From assembly GCA_036490715.1 (NCBI GenBank), contig DASXDL010000013.1, positions 124,001-188,000 of the forward strand: a stretch of DNA of 64,000 nucleotides, in the 5' to 3' direction. This document shows, piece by piece, positions 1 through 12,760 of this stretch; within the stretch, counting starts at the first letter, position 1, and the number at the start of each line of letters is the position of its first letter. The translations under genes were made by a program, and so were the position numbers. This DNA is from FEN-1191 sp036490715 (GTDB lineage Bacteria > Pseudomonadota > Gammaproteobacteria > Steroidobacterales > Steroidobacteraceae). The notes under the pieces were generated by a model. That model was given only the letters and a program-made list of their open reading frames with translations. It did not search any database and was not told where the DNA came from.

Positions 1-1324
1 CGCGCCGGCCGAGCCACAGTACCAGCAGGATCAACCCCAGGATCAGCACCTGCTCAATCTGCAGGCCGCGCAGCAGCGATGTGACCATGCCGGCGACCAG
101 CAGCCAGACCGTGAGCTGGTAGGCGGCCGCAAGGCGCCGGAATAGCGCGCGCGCCAGGATCAGCAGCGCCAGACCGATCAGGCTGCCCGCCAGGTGCGAC
201 ACCTCGAACACCGCCAGCGGCAGGATGTGCCGCAGCACCGACAGGCGCTGATCGATATTCGGCGTGGCGCCGGACACCAGCAGCAGGAAGCCGGCCAGAA
301 ACACCAGCGCGCCGCTGATCTGCGGCACGATCGGGGCGATGTAGGCCGCCGCCAGCTGTTCGATGCGCGCCAGCCGCGGCCGTTGCACGCGCAGTTCCTG
401 GCCGCCGAACAGTGCGGTCGCCACCAGCAGCGGCAACACGTAGTAAATGGCGCGCCAGGCCAGCAGTGAACCGAGCAGCTGATCGGCCGGCACGGCGGGC
501 AGTGCCAGCACGATCAGCGACTCGAATACCCCGAGCCCGCCGGGCACATGACTGATGACGCCGGCCGTGATCGCGGTCGAATACGCGCCGATGAACACCA
601 GCAGGCCGACGCTGCCCGCGGGCAGCAGCAGCCAAAGCACCAGCGCCGACAGCCACAGGTCGACCACCGCCAGCACGATCTGCGGCATCGCCACCCACGG
701 CGAGGGCGCCCGCAGCGCCCAGCCGCTCAGCTCGATCTCGCGTGGTCCGATGATCGACCACAGCGCGTAGGCGCCGATCAGCACCAGCAGCAGCACCCCC
801 AGCGCCTGCACGATGTGATGGTTCAGGTGCGGCGGGCTCACGCCCTGATGCGGCGCGAACGCGAATGAAGCGCCGGCCAGGGCGGCCAGCCCGATGGCGG
901 TGGTCACGGTGCAGAAACCGGCCACCGTGGCCACGTCGGCGCCACTCAGTCCGGCCGACGAGTACAGCCGGTAGCGCACAGCGCCGCCGGTGAAGGCAGC
1001 GATGCCAAAATTGTGGCCGAACGCATAGGCAATGAAGGCGGTGAAGAGCGTGCGTCCGTAGGCCAGCTGCCGCCCCATATAGCGCAGCGCCAGCACGTCG
1101 TAGAAACCCAGCAGCCAGTAACTGGCCGCGGTACACAGCGTCGCCAGAGCCAGAGCGGATTCGGGTATCTCGCGCAGGTGCCGGATTACGCCCGACAATC
1201 GGAACTGCTCGAGCTCGCGCCGCAGCGCGAACGCCACCCCGGCGAAGATCAGCAGTGACACACCCGGCAGCAGCCAGCGCCGCCACAGTTCCCGCAGATC
1301 CTGCTCCGAGCGCGCCTTATCCAT
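1..1324 (-). CDS. MprF/UPF0104-type integral membrane protein (lysylphosphatidylglycerol synthase membrane region), partial
   Basis: The start codon is ATG at 1324 (product begins MDKARSEQDL); the 3' end lies beyond the left edge, so only about 441 residues are visible. The protein is almost entirely hydrophobic helices separated by short charged loops. It carries the conserved small-residue stretches of the MprF N-terminal flippase region, such as GHNFGIAAFTGGAVRYRLY and SHVPGGLGVFESL. Members of this family flip or modify phosphatidylglycerol lipids in the inner membrane and give resistance to cationic peptides. Whether the soluble aminoacyl-transferase domain of full-length MprF (about 850 residues) follows cannot be seen. 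The gene starts 12 bp after the ygiQ stop on the same strand, so the two are probably co-transcribed. The family call is firm; substrate and activity are inference. Confidence 0.8.
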   Translation of the reverse strand, partial: MDKARSEQDLRELWRRWLLPGVSLLIFAGVAFALRRELEQFRLSGVIRHLREIPESALALATLCTAASYWLLGFYDVLALRYMGRQLAYGRTLFTAFIAYAFGHNFGIAAFTGGAVRYRLYSSAGLSGADVATVAGFCTVTTAIGLAALAGASFAFAPHQGVSPPHLNHHIVQALGVLLLVLIGAYALWSIIGPREIELSGWALRAPSPWVAMPQIVLAVVDLWLSALVLWLLLPAGSVGLLVFIGAYSTAITAGVISHVPGGLGVFESLIVLALPAVPADQLLGSLLAWRAIYYVLPLLVATALFGGQELRVQRPRLARIEQLAAAYIAPIVPQISGALVFLAGFLLLVSGATPNIDQRLSVLRHILPLAVFEVSHLAGSLIGLALLILARALFRRLAAAYQLTVWLLVAGMVTSLLRGLQIEQVLILGLILLVLWLGRR

Positions 1325-1336
1325 GGCCGCCGTTCG

Positions 1337-3457
1337 CTAGCGCGCGCGGGGTCGCGTCTTGCGCGGCACCCGCGGCAGACCGGTGTGCTGCGTGCGTATC
1401 GGCCGTGAGGCCACCGGCCGGCCGGTGCCGCTGGGCTGATACGCCGGCACCAGCTGTCCGCGTCCGCTGCCGATCAGATCGGCGCGCCCCATGCGTCGCA
1501 TCGCCTCGCGCAGCAGCGGCCAGTTGTTGGGATCGTGGTAGCGCAAAAAGGCCTTGTGCAATCGGCGCACGCGCAGCCCCTTGGGCACGATGACGCTCTC
1601 GCTGGAGCGCGTCACGCGCTTCAGCGGGTTGCGGCCGCTGTGGTACATCGCGGTTGCGGTTGCCATCGGTGAGGGCAGAAACGCCTGTACCTGATCGGCG
1701 CGGAACCCATGGCGCTTGAGCCACAGTGCCAGCTCCAGCATGTCCTCATCGGTGGTGCCCGGGTGCGCCGCGATGAAGTACGGAATCAGGTACTGCTCCT
1801 TGCCGGCCTCCTTGGAGTAGCGGTCGAACAGCTGCTTGAAGCGGTCGTAGGCACCGACGCCCGGCTTCATCATTTTCGACAGCGGACCCTCGCGCACGTG
1901 CTCGGGGGCGATTTTCAGGTAACCGCCGACGTGGTGCTGCGCGAGTTCGCGCACGTATTCGGGCGATTCGATCGCCAGGTCGTAGCGCACGCCGGAAGCG
2001 ATCAGCACCTTGCGCACGCCCGGCAGCGCGCGCGCCTTGCGATACAGTTCGATCAACGGCCGGTGATCGGTGTTGAGATTCGGGCACACGGCCGGATATA
2101 CGCACGAGGGCCGGCGGCACGCGGTCTCGATCGCGCGACTCTTGCAGGCCAGACGGTACATGTTGGCGGTCGGACCGCCCAAGTCGGAGATCACACCGGT
2201 GAAGCCGGGCACCTGATCGCGGATGCGCTCGATTTCGCGCAGCACCGATGCCTCCGAACGGCTCTGGATGATGCGCCCTTCGTGCTCGGTGATCGAGCAG
2301 AAGGTACAGCCGCCGAAGCAGCCACGCTGGATCGCCACCGAGAAGCGGATCATCTTGTAGGCCGGTATGGTCTCGTCCCGATAGGCCGGATGCGGTCGAC
2401 GCTGGAACGGCAGGTCGTACACCCAATCCATCTCGGCGGTGGCCAGCGGCAGCGGCGGCGGATTGATCCACACGTCCTGATCACCATGAGCCTGCACCAG
2501 CGAGCGCGCATTGCCCGGGTTGGACTCGATGTGCAGGATGCGCGAGGCGTGCGCGTACAGCACCGGATCTTGCGCCACCTGTTCGTGTGATGGCATGCGG
2601 ATGACGCTGCGTTCGCGCTCGGCATTGGGCACCCGGCGCATGAACCGGACCACCTTGGTATGGTCGCCGCTCGCGACATCGGCACTCACCGGCCGCTCGC
2701 CCGTCATCGCAGCGGTCGCATATGGATCGATCGGCGTTGCCAGCGGCCCGGGCGCGTCCAGATGGGTCGAATCGATCTCGATCCATCGATCGGCATCCGC
2801 GTGACGCACGCGCGCGGTGCCGCGCAGATCGCGGATCTCCTCGATGCGCTCGCCGGCGCTCAGACGCTGCGCCAGCTGCACGATCTGCCGCTCGCCGTTG
2901 CCATACACCAGCAGGTCGGCCTTGGCGTCCAGCAGGATCGAGCGGCGCACCTTCTCCGACCAGTAATCGAAGTGGGCGATCCGGCGCAGTGACGCCTCGA
3001 TGCCACCGATGACGATTGGAACTTCGCGAAACGCTTCGCGGGCACGCTGCGCGTACACGATCACCGCCCGGTCGGGACGGCGGCCGCCGACGCCTCCGGG
3101 CGTATAGGCATCGTCGCTGCGCAAGCGGCGATCGGCAGTGTAGCGGTTGACCAGCGAATCCATGTTGCCGGCGGTGATGCCGAAGAACAGGCGCGGCGCC
3201 CCGAGCGCGCGAAATGCCTCGGCACTGTGCCAGTCGGGCTGGGCGATGATGCCGACGCGAAATCCGTGCGCCTCCAGCACCCGCCCGATCACGGCCATGC
3301 CGAAACTCGGATGATCCACGTAGGCATCACCAGTCACGATGATCACGTCGCACTGCTCCCAGCCGAGCGCGCGCATCTCGGCGCGCGACATGGGCAGGAA
3401 CGGTGCCGCGGGCGGCGGGCGCGGCGGCGCTTGACGCAGATCGGGGGCGGCGAGCAT
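1337..3457 (-). CDS. ygiQ: YgiQ family radical SAM protein
   Basis: This 706-residue protein matches YgiQ (UPF0313) over its full length, with the N-terminal run CDVIIVTGDAYVDHPSFGMA, the stretch VGIIAQPDW and the NYTADRRLR-like segment. A central radical-SAM cysteine motif, RGCFGGCTFCSITEHEGR, would bind the [4Fe-4S] cluster and S-adenosylmethionine. E. coli YgiQ is about 739 residues, so the length is normal. The biochemical role of the family is not established. The arginine-rich C-terminal tail (ending KTRPRAR) is basic and probably disordered. The gene diverges from the tandem uvrA gene and runs directly into the MprF-like gene. A near-perfect -10 hexamer sits 8 bp upstream of the ATG, suggesting a leaderless message. 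Confidence 0.93.
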   Translation of the reverse strand: MLAAPDLRQAPPRPPPAAPFLPMSRAEMRALGWEQCDVIIVTGDAYVDHPSFGMAVIGRVLEAHGFRVGIIAQPDWHSAEAFRALGAPRLFFGITAGNMDSLVNRYTADRRLRSDDAYTPGGVGGRRPDRAVIVYAQRAREAFREVPIVIGGIEASLRRIAHFDYWSEKVRRSILLDAKADLLVYGNGERQIVQLAQRLSAGERIEEIRDLRGTARVRHADADRWIEIDSTHLDAPGPLATPIDPYATAAMTGERPVSADVASGDHTKVVRFMRRVPNAERERSVIRMPSHEQVAQDPVLYAHASRILHIESNPGNARSLVQAHGDQDVWINPPPLPLATAEMDWVYDLPFQRRPHPAYRDETIPAYKMIRFSVAIQRGCFGGCTFCSITEHEGRIIQSRSEASVLREIERIRDQVPGFTGVISDLGGPTANMYRLACKSRAIETACRRPSCVYPAVCPNLNTDHRPLIELYRKARALPGVRKVLIASGVRYDLAIESPEYVRELAQHHVGGYLKIAPEHVREGPLSKMMKPGVGAYDRFKQLFDRYSKEAGKEQYLIPYFIAAHPGTTDEDMLELALWLKRHGFRADQVQAFLPSPMATATAMYHSGRNPLKRVTRSSESVIVPKGLRVRRLHKAFLRYHDPNNWPLLREAMRRMGRADLIGSGRGQLVPAYQPSGTGRPVASRPIRTQHTGLPRVPRKTRPRAR

Positions 3458-3471
3458 GGCCGGCCATTATA
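3458..3471 (-). promoter_or_regulatory. -10 element (TATAAT) directly in front of ygiQ
   Basis: On the minus strand a consensus TATAAT lies at 3471-3466, followed by only 8 bases before the ATG at 3457. Start of transcription would fall at or within two bases of the start codon. No good -35 hexamer is visible at 16-18 bp spacing, and no Shine-Dalgarno sequence fits in the leader. Confidence 0.4.
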
Positions 3472-3528
3472 CCGGCAGGGCCCGTGCCGCCCGGGTGGGC
3501 TTGACCGCCATGGTAAAATTGCTGCCTC

Positions 3529-9036
<5,508 letters not shown>

Positions 9037-9038
9037 TC

Positions 9039-9344
9039 ATGCAACACAACCTGGTGTGCTGGAAATGCGGCGCCGATCTGGCGGAGCTCACGCTGCCACT
9101 GTCACGCCGTGACGAATGTCGCCACTGCCGCGCCGAGCTGCACGTGTGCCGGATGTGCAAGGATTACGACGAGCACGTCGCCAAGAAATGCCGCGAGCCG
9201 ATCGCTGAGGAAGTCAGCGACAAGACGCGGGCTAACTTCTGCGACTACTTTGCGCCGCGTCCGGGAGCCTACATCGCGCCGCAGGCCGCGGCTGTGGAGC
9301 ATTCCCGTTCCGAGCTCGACAAGCTGTTCGGCGGCAAGTCCTAG
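9039..9344 (+). CDS. Small zinc-ribbon protein (conserved hypothetical)
   Basis: A 101-residue protein with seven cysteines, six of them in CxxC pairs: C7-C10, C27-C30 and C37-C40, plus C51. This pattern indicates one or two structural zinc sites. The C-terminal half is charged and ends in a short helix-like segment (SRSELDKLFGGKS). The gene starts 2 bp after the tandem uvrA stop on the same strand, so it is very likely translated from the same message. Its stop overlaps by 4 bp with the stop of the convergent DUF2264 gene. I do not recognise a named function. Linkage to a repair gene may be meaningful, but that is only inference. Confidence 0.75.
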   Translation: MQHNLVCWKCGADLAELTLPLSRRDECRHCRAELHVCRMCKDYDEHVAKKCREPIAEEVSDKTRANFCDYFAPRPGAYIAPQAAAVEHSRSELDKLFGGKS

Positions 9345-10828
9345 TCGCCGTCGCCGACCATCGGCAGCGCCGAGCTGTAGACCGCTCGGTTGTATTCGGT
9401 GTCTTGCTGCGGCGGCCGGAACGGCCGCCGGAATATCGGCTCGAGCCAGCTGCGCCACCAGGAATATGGTCTTGGCTGCGGGCTGTGTCCGGCGTTGCGT
9501 GGGATCTCGATGGTCACGCTGCCATCGGCCTGCCGGCCGGACACGATCCAGCCGAGCTTGTCGTACACCATGCGGTAATCGCCGCGCTCCACCGGCAGCT
9601 GCTGCTCGGGCGATTGCCAGAACTCTGATTCCGGACCGTGCAGCATCGCCAGCACCAGCGATCGCAAGCCCCACTGACAGCTGCCGGGGCCGCTGTAGTA
9701 ATCCAGGAAGCGCAGGTCGGCGCCGCGGTAGCCCTGCGTCAGCGCGCCATCCTGCAACGCGCCGTTACTGACGAAATACCGCCATATCAGGTCCAGTCCG
9801 TGGCGCGCCATGCCCGATTGCATCGACTGGTCGTCGAGCAGGTTCGCCGCCAGCAGCGGCACTGGCACCGCCGTGCGATAGCAGATGCTTCGACCCATGA
9901 TCGGCACGCCATCGGTGCCGATCAGGTGGGCGGTGAGATCCGCCGACTGGTTTAGGCTGCTGCGGATGAAGTCGTGATCGAATTGCGGGTCGATGTACGA
10001 GATCCAGAACAGCTCGTAGCTCATGCCCCAGGTGTTGTAGAAGTCCACGCCCTCGGGCGGATCGGAGAACCAGCCGTTGCCGACGTAATTGCGTTTGAAG
10101 CGCTGATAGTTGTCATCCGAGTTGGCATCGGCGCTCACGCCCGGCACGCCGAGGGCATGCAGCACCACGCGCACCGTCACTGGTGACAGCAGCCAGACGT
10201 TGGCCGGCATCTGCGCGCCCTCATCCTGCCGCAGCCACGCGGTGATCTGCAGTTGCTGCGCGGGCGTCAAGTTCAGCCAGATCTGATCGCGCGTCAGCCA
10301 CACGATCCGTGCCACGTCCGCGGTCTCCACGATGCGCTGATCCCAGCTGCCGAACCGGCCCCAGTAGCCCTTGGATCTCGGATTGGTTCCGGCCAGCAGA
10401 CCGCGCCGCAAGTAGGCGATCAGGTCGATCGAGGTGCCGCTGTCCTGATCCTGCAGAACGGTGCTACGACCGGATGCGACCCAGGCGGCCAGCAACGTGC
10501 CGGTGCGTGCAAACCCCTCCAGACCGGTGCCCTGATAGCCGCCGATGCTGGGGGCGCCGGGGTAGTGAATGCGCGAGCCGATCGCGTCGGTGAAGCGCAC
10601 CACCCCGGACAGGAAGTATTGAAACAACGCCCGGTAGGGTCGTTCGTTGGCCTGAGGCTGCGGCTGGAACTCGCGCTTGACCGCAAGTTCGGCCGCTCCA
10701 TCCTGCGTGGAGGCCGGAAAGAAATGGCCCCAGCCGGCCGCGGAAAAATGATGCAGCGCATAGGCATAGAGCATGATCACGATGACCATGCCCATCTGCA
10801 GGAGGCGTCTGGATCGAAGTTGAAGCAC
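9341..10828 (-). CDS. DUF2264 domain-containing protein with N-terminal membrane anchor
   Basis: A 495-residue protein starting with GTG at 10828; ATG at 10795 is an alternative. Residues about 10-25 form one hydrophobic segment (MGMVIVIMLYAYALHHF), consistent with an inner-membrane anchor or uncleaved signal. The rest matches the DUF2264 family, including YQGTGLEGFARTGTLLAAW near the start and the C-terminal DYYSGPGSCQWGLRSLVLAM, where family members keep an aromatic/Gly-rich motif. DUF2264 proteins are predicted helical-barrel enzymes related to polysaccharide-processing folds; no reaction is established that I know of. The gene lies 90 bp downstream of the SPOR-domain gene on the same strand. 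It is therefore probably under the c-di-GMP riboswitch upstream of that gene, which suggests a job at the cell envelope or in exopolysaccharide handling (inference). Confidence 0.8.
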   Translation of the reverse strand: MLQLRSRRLLQMGMVIVIMLYAYALHHFSAAGWGHFFPASTQDGAAELAVKREFQPQPQANERPYRALFQYFLSGVVRFTDAIGSRIHYPGAPSIGGYQGTGLEGFARTGTLLAAWVASGRSTVLQDQDSGTSIDLIAYLRRGLLAGTNPRSKGYWGRFGSWDQRIVETADVARIVWLTRDQIWLNLTPAQQLQITAWLRQDEGAQMPANVWLLSPVTVRVVLHALGVPGVSADANSDDNYQRFKRNYVGNGWFSDPPEGVDFYNTWGMSYELFWISYIDPQFDHDFIRSSLNQSADLTAHLIGTDGVPIMGRSICYRTAVPVPLLAANLLDDQSMQSGMARHGLDLIWRYFVSNGALQDGALTQGYRGADLRFLDYYSGPGSCQWGLRSLVLAMLHGPESEFWQSPEQQLPVERGDYRMVYDKLGWIVSGRQADGSVTIEIPRNAGHSPQPRPYSWWRSWLEPIFRRPFRPPQQDTEYNRAVYSSALPMVGDGD

Positions 10829-10918
10829 GCGGCGCGCGGTCCCTGGCTACGGCGGGCGGCGGAACGCTAGCAGCAGGTGTTGCCCATGACAACTGCCCCG
10901 CTTTGCTGATCAACGCTA

Positions 10919-12442
10919 TTAGTTGCCCATGCGCTCGGACAGGCGGTCGAACAAGCGCCCGAGGCGCGAGGATTTGGCGCGCGCAGACTTGGCCTTGGAG
11001 AGGGCGCTGCCGGATTCGTTGATCAGCGGCGTGCGGCCGTCGTCCATTTTGAGTTCGCCGGCGCCGAGGATCTCCAGGGTTTCTTCCAGCGTCAGCGGCT
11101 TGGTCTTGGCCCGGCCCTGCACCGCACCCTGGGTACGCAGCTTGGCGCGCTTGCCCGGGGCGGCGCGCGGCGCGCGGGCGCCGCTCGCTGCGGTCTTGGC
11201 ACGCGCAGCCGCTGCCGACTCGCGATCCTCGATGAATTCGAACTCGGTCTTGCCGGGCGTGGCAGGCGGCGCGGCCATCGGGGCGATCGCTGCGGCTGTC
11301 GGCGCCCCGGCATTCACCGTCGGCTCGGCCGCCGGCCGACCCGCGGCCAGCTTGGCGCGCTCGCGCTCGCGCGCGGTCACCGGCACCACCGACACCGTGG
11401 AGAATTCGGAGCGCACGTAGTGCGCCACCTGCTTGGCGGACACCGCGTCGGTGAAAAACCCCAGCCGCAGGCCGTACCAGCGGCGTCCGTCGCGGTTGCC
11501 CTCGGCGCCATACAGCGTGTAGGCACTGAATATCGCCAGCTGCGGCACCTGCGCGATCTCGAGCGGCTGCACCGACCACATCAATTGCACTGCGTAGTAC
11601 GGCTTCTCGGTTTGTGGCTGGACCTCCTCAGCGGCGCCAGCGCGCTCGCGCGCCTGGGCGGCGCCCTGCTCCAGCACCGCCAGCGCCTTGTGGTCACTGA
11701 TCGGATCGGCGGGTTCGCTCTTTGCCGGCTGTGCGCGCGGCGCGGGTTTGAGCTCCGGGATCGGTTTCAGCACCGGCGTACGCTCGCTGGTGTCATCGAG
11801 CGAGGCGATCGCGGCCCGCACGTCGCTGAGTGAGCGGGCGGCGGCTTCGTTCTCGGCAGTGGCCTCGGATGCGTGGTGCTCCGGCAACGCCCGTGGCGCA
11901 TCCGGCAGCAGCGTCAGGGACTCGGCAACCGCCGTGGTGGCAGCGCTGACATCGGCAGCCGCCGCGGGGACGCTGACAATGGCATGCTCTGCGGTCGCTA
12001 CAGCCGAGGGCAGCGATGCGGGCACCATCGCCTGGCCGGCGGCAATCGGCGAGCAATCCGGCGGCGGCAGTTCTGCCGGAGCGACCTCGCGCGCCAGCGC
12101 CGGCGCGGCAACCGCTGCGACCGCCGAGCGCAGCCGCTGCCCCGGCGCCAGACCGGCCCAGGCACCCGGGTAGATCTCGCGCACGATGTCGAGCAGCTTC
12201 TCGGCCTCTTCCTGGGTATCGAAGTAGCCCATATGCAGTCGGAAGCGCTCGCGCTGTTCCTCGCGCCGGCGCGACACAAAAAACGAGAAGCGCTTCAGGC
12301 CGGCGTGATCGGGCGGCGTCAGGGCGACCGGCGAGGTCGATGAACACAGATTGATGACGAACGCATTGGACGGAGCGGCGCCCGGCAGTGCCGTGGCGGC
12401 CGTGTCACTCGTCGATTGCTCCGTGGAATCTGCTGGCTGCAT
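10919..12442 (-). CDS. SPOR-domain protein behind a c-di-GMP riboswitch
   Basis: I place the start at ATG 12442 (MQPADSTEQS), because a GGGGA Shine-Dalgarno lies 7 bases upstream. The longer GTG start at 12544 would put coding sequence against the riboswitch. The 507-residue product has two SPOR-like alpha/beta segments: one near residues 50-105 (KRFSFFVSRRREEQ, then HMGYFDTQEEAEKLLDIV) and one near 285-365 (KPYYAVQLMWSVQPLEIAQV, then LRLGFFTDAVSAKQVAHYV). Between and after them are long low-complexity Ala/Pro-rich stretches. SPOR domains bind denuded peptidoglycan in the periplasm. Here no signal peptide or membrane segment is visible, so location is uncertain. Downstream is the DUF2264 gene. 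Confidence 0.75.
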   Translation of the reverse strand: MQPADSTEQSTSDTAATALPGAAPSNAFVINLCSSTSPVALTPPDHAGLKRFSFFVSRRREEQRERFRLHMGYFDTQEEAEKLLDIVREIYPGAWAGLAPGQRLRSAVAAVAAPALAREVAPAELPPPDCSPIAAGQAMVPASLPSAVATAEHAIVSVPAAAADVSAATTAVAESLTLLPDAPRALPEHHASEATAENEAAARSLSDVRAAIASLDDTSERTPVLKPIPELKPAPRAQPAKSEPADPISDHKALAVLEQGAAQARERAGAAEEVQPQTEKPYYAVQLMWSVQPLEIAQVPQLAIFSAYTLYGAEGNRDGRRWYGLRLGFFTDAVSAKQVAHYVRSEFSTVSVVPVTARERERAKLAAGRPAAEPTVNAGAPTAAAIAPMAAPPATPGKTEFEFIEDRESAAAARAKTAASGARAPRAAPGKRAKLRTQGAVQGRAKTKPLTLEETLEILGAGELKMDDGRTPLINESGSALSKAKSARAKSSRLGRLFDRLSERMGN

Positions 12443-12760
12443 TCTGTGTTCCCCGATGCCCTGGGCCTTGATCTGTAGTGGCACCCGAAAACAAGGAGCG
12501 CGGTTGACATGCGAGTCCGACGACGCCCGATGCGGCGCGATCACCGGCCCCGTGGCAACCCCGCTATCCCTACCCAGCTTCGGGACCGGTGGCTTTGCGT
12601 CCCTGCCTTACGACAGGTTTGCCCATTAATTAACGTCGCGAGTCTGGCATCTTTCGAAAATGCGTCAAGGCCGCATTGCGCGCAATTTGCACAGAAACAC
12701 ATCGCGCCCGTTCGAACGCGCCGTTCTGTCAAATGCCATTCCGTTAAATGCCGGCGCCCT
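12443..12760 (-). other. 318-bp non-coding stretch: promoter region, riboswitch and leader of the SPOR gene
   Basis: This gap separates the GGDEF-EAL stop from the SPOR start. Open frames across it have no recognisable protein features. It contains a c-di-GMP-I riboswitch (12548-12630) and a leader of about 105 bases containing the SD sequence. A TTGACG -35-like hexamer sits at 12668-12663 on the minus strand, without a convincing -10. At the GGDEF-EAL stop a weak hairpin (GCCGGC arms) followed by ATTTAA could terminate the upstream gene. Confidence 0.55.
12548..12630 (-). promoter_or_regulatory. Cyclic-di-GMP class I riboswitch (GEMM-I)
   Basis: Read on the minus strand, the segment shows the GEMM-I core in order. 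GGGCAAACC lies at 12624-12616. A hairpin of six pairs (CCTGTC with GGCAGG) is capped by a GNRA tetraloop GTAA at 12611-12608. The invariant GGGACGCAAAGCC lies at 12603-12591. A shorter second helix (CCACCGG with CTGGGTAGG) follows, and then TAGCGGGGTTGCC at 12566-12554. GGCAA near the 5' end pairs with TTGCC near the 3' end to close the fold. The last block is nearly identical to that of the well studied Vibrio Vc2 aptamer. The element lies 106 bp upstream of the SPOR ATG. I cannot tell whether c-di-GMP turns expression on or off, as no clear terminator follows. Confidence 0.88.

Noticed and set aside
3503..3517. TTGACC and TAAAAT as a promoter for the tandem uvrA
   Set aside because: The two hexamers are only 7 bp apart, so they cannot form one sigma-70 promoter.
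12443..12544. GTG start at 12544 for the SPOR gene
   Set aside because: The extra 34 residues are unlike the rest, the start abuts the riboswitch, and ATG 12442 has a good Shine-Dalgarno.
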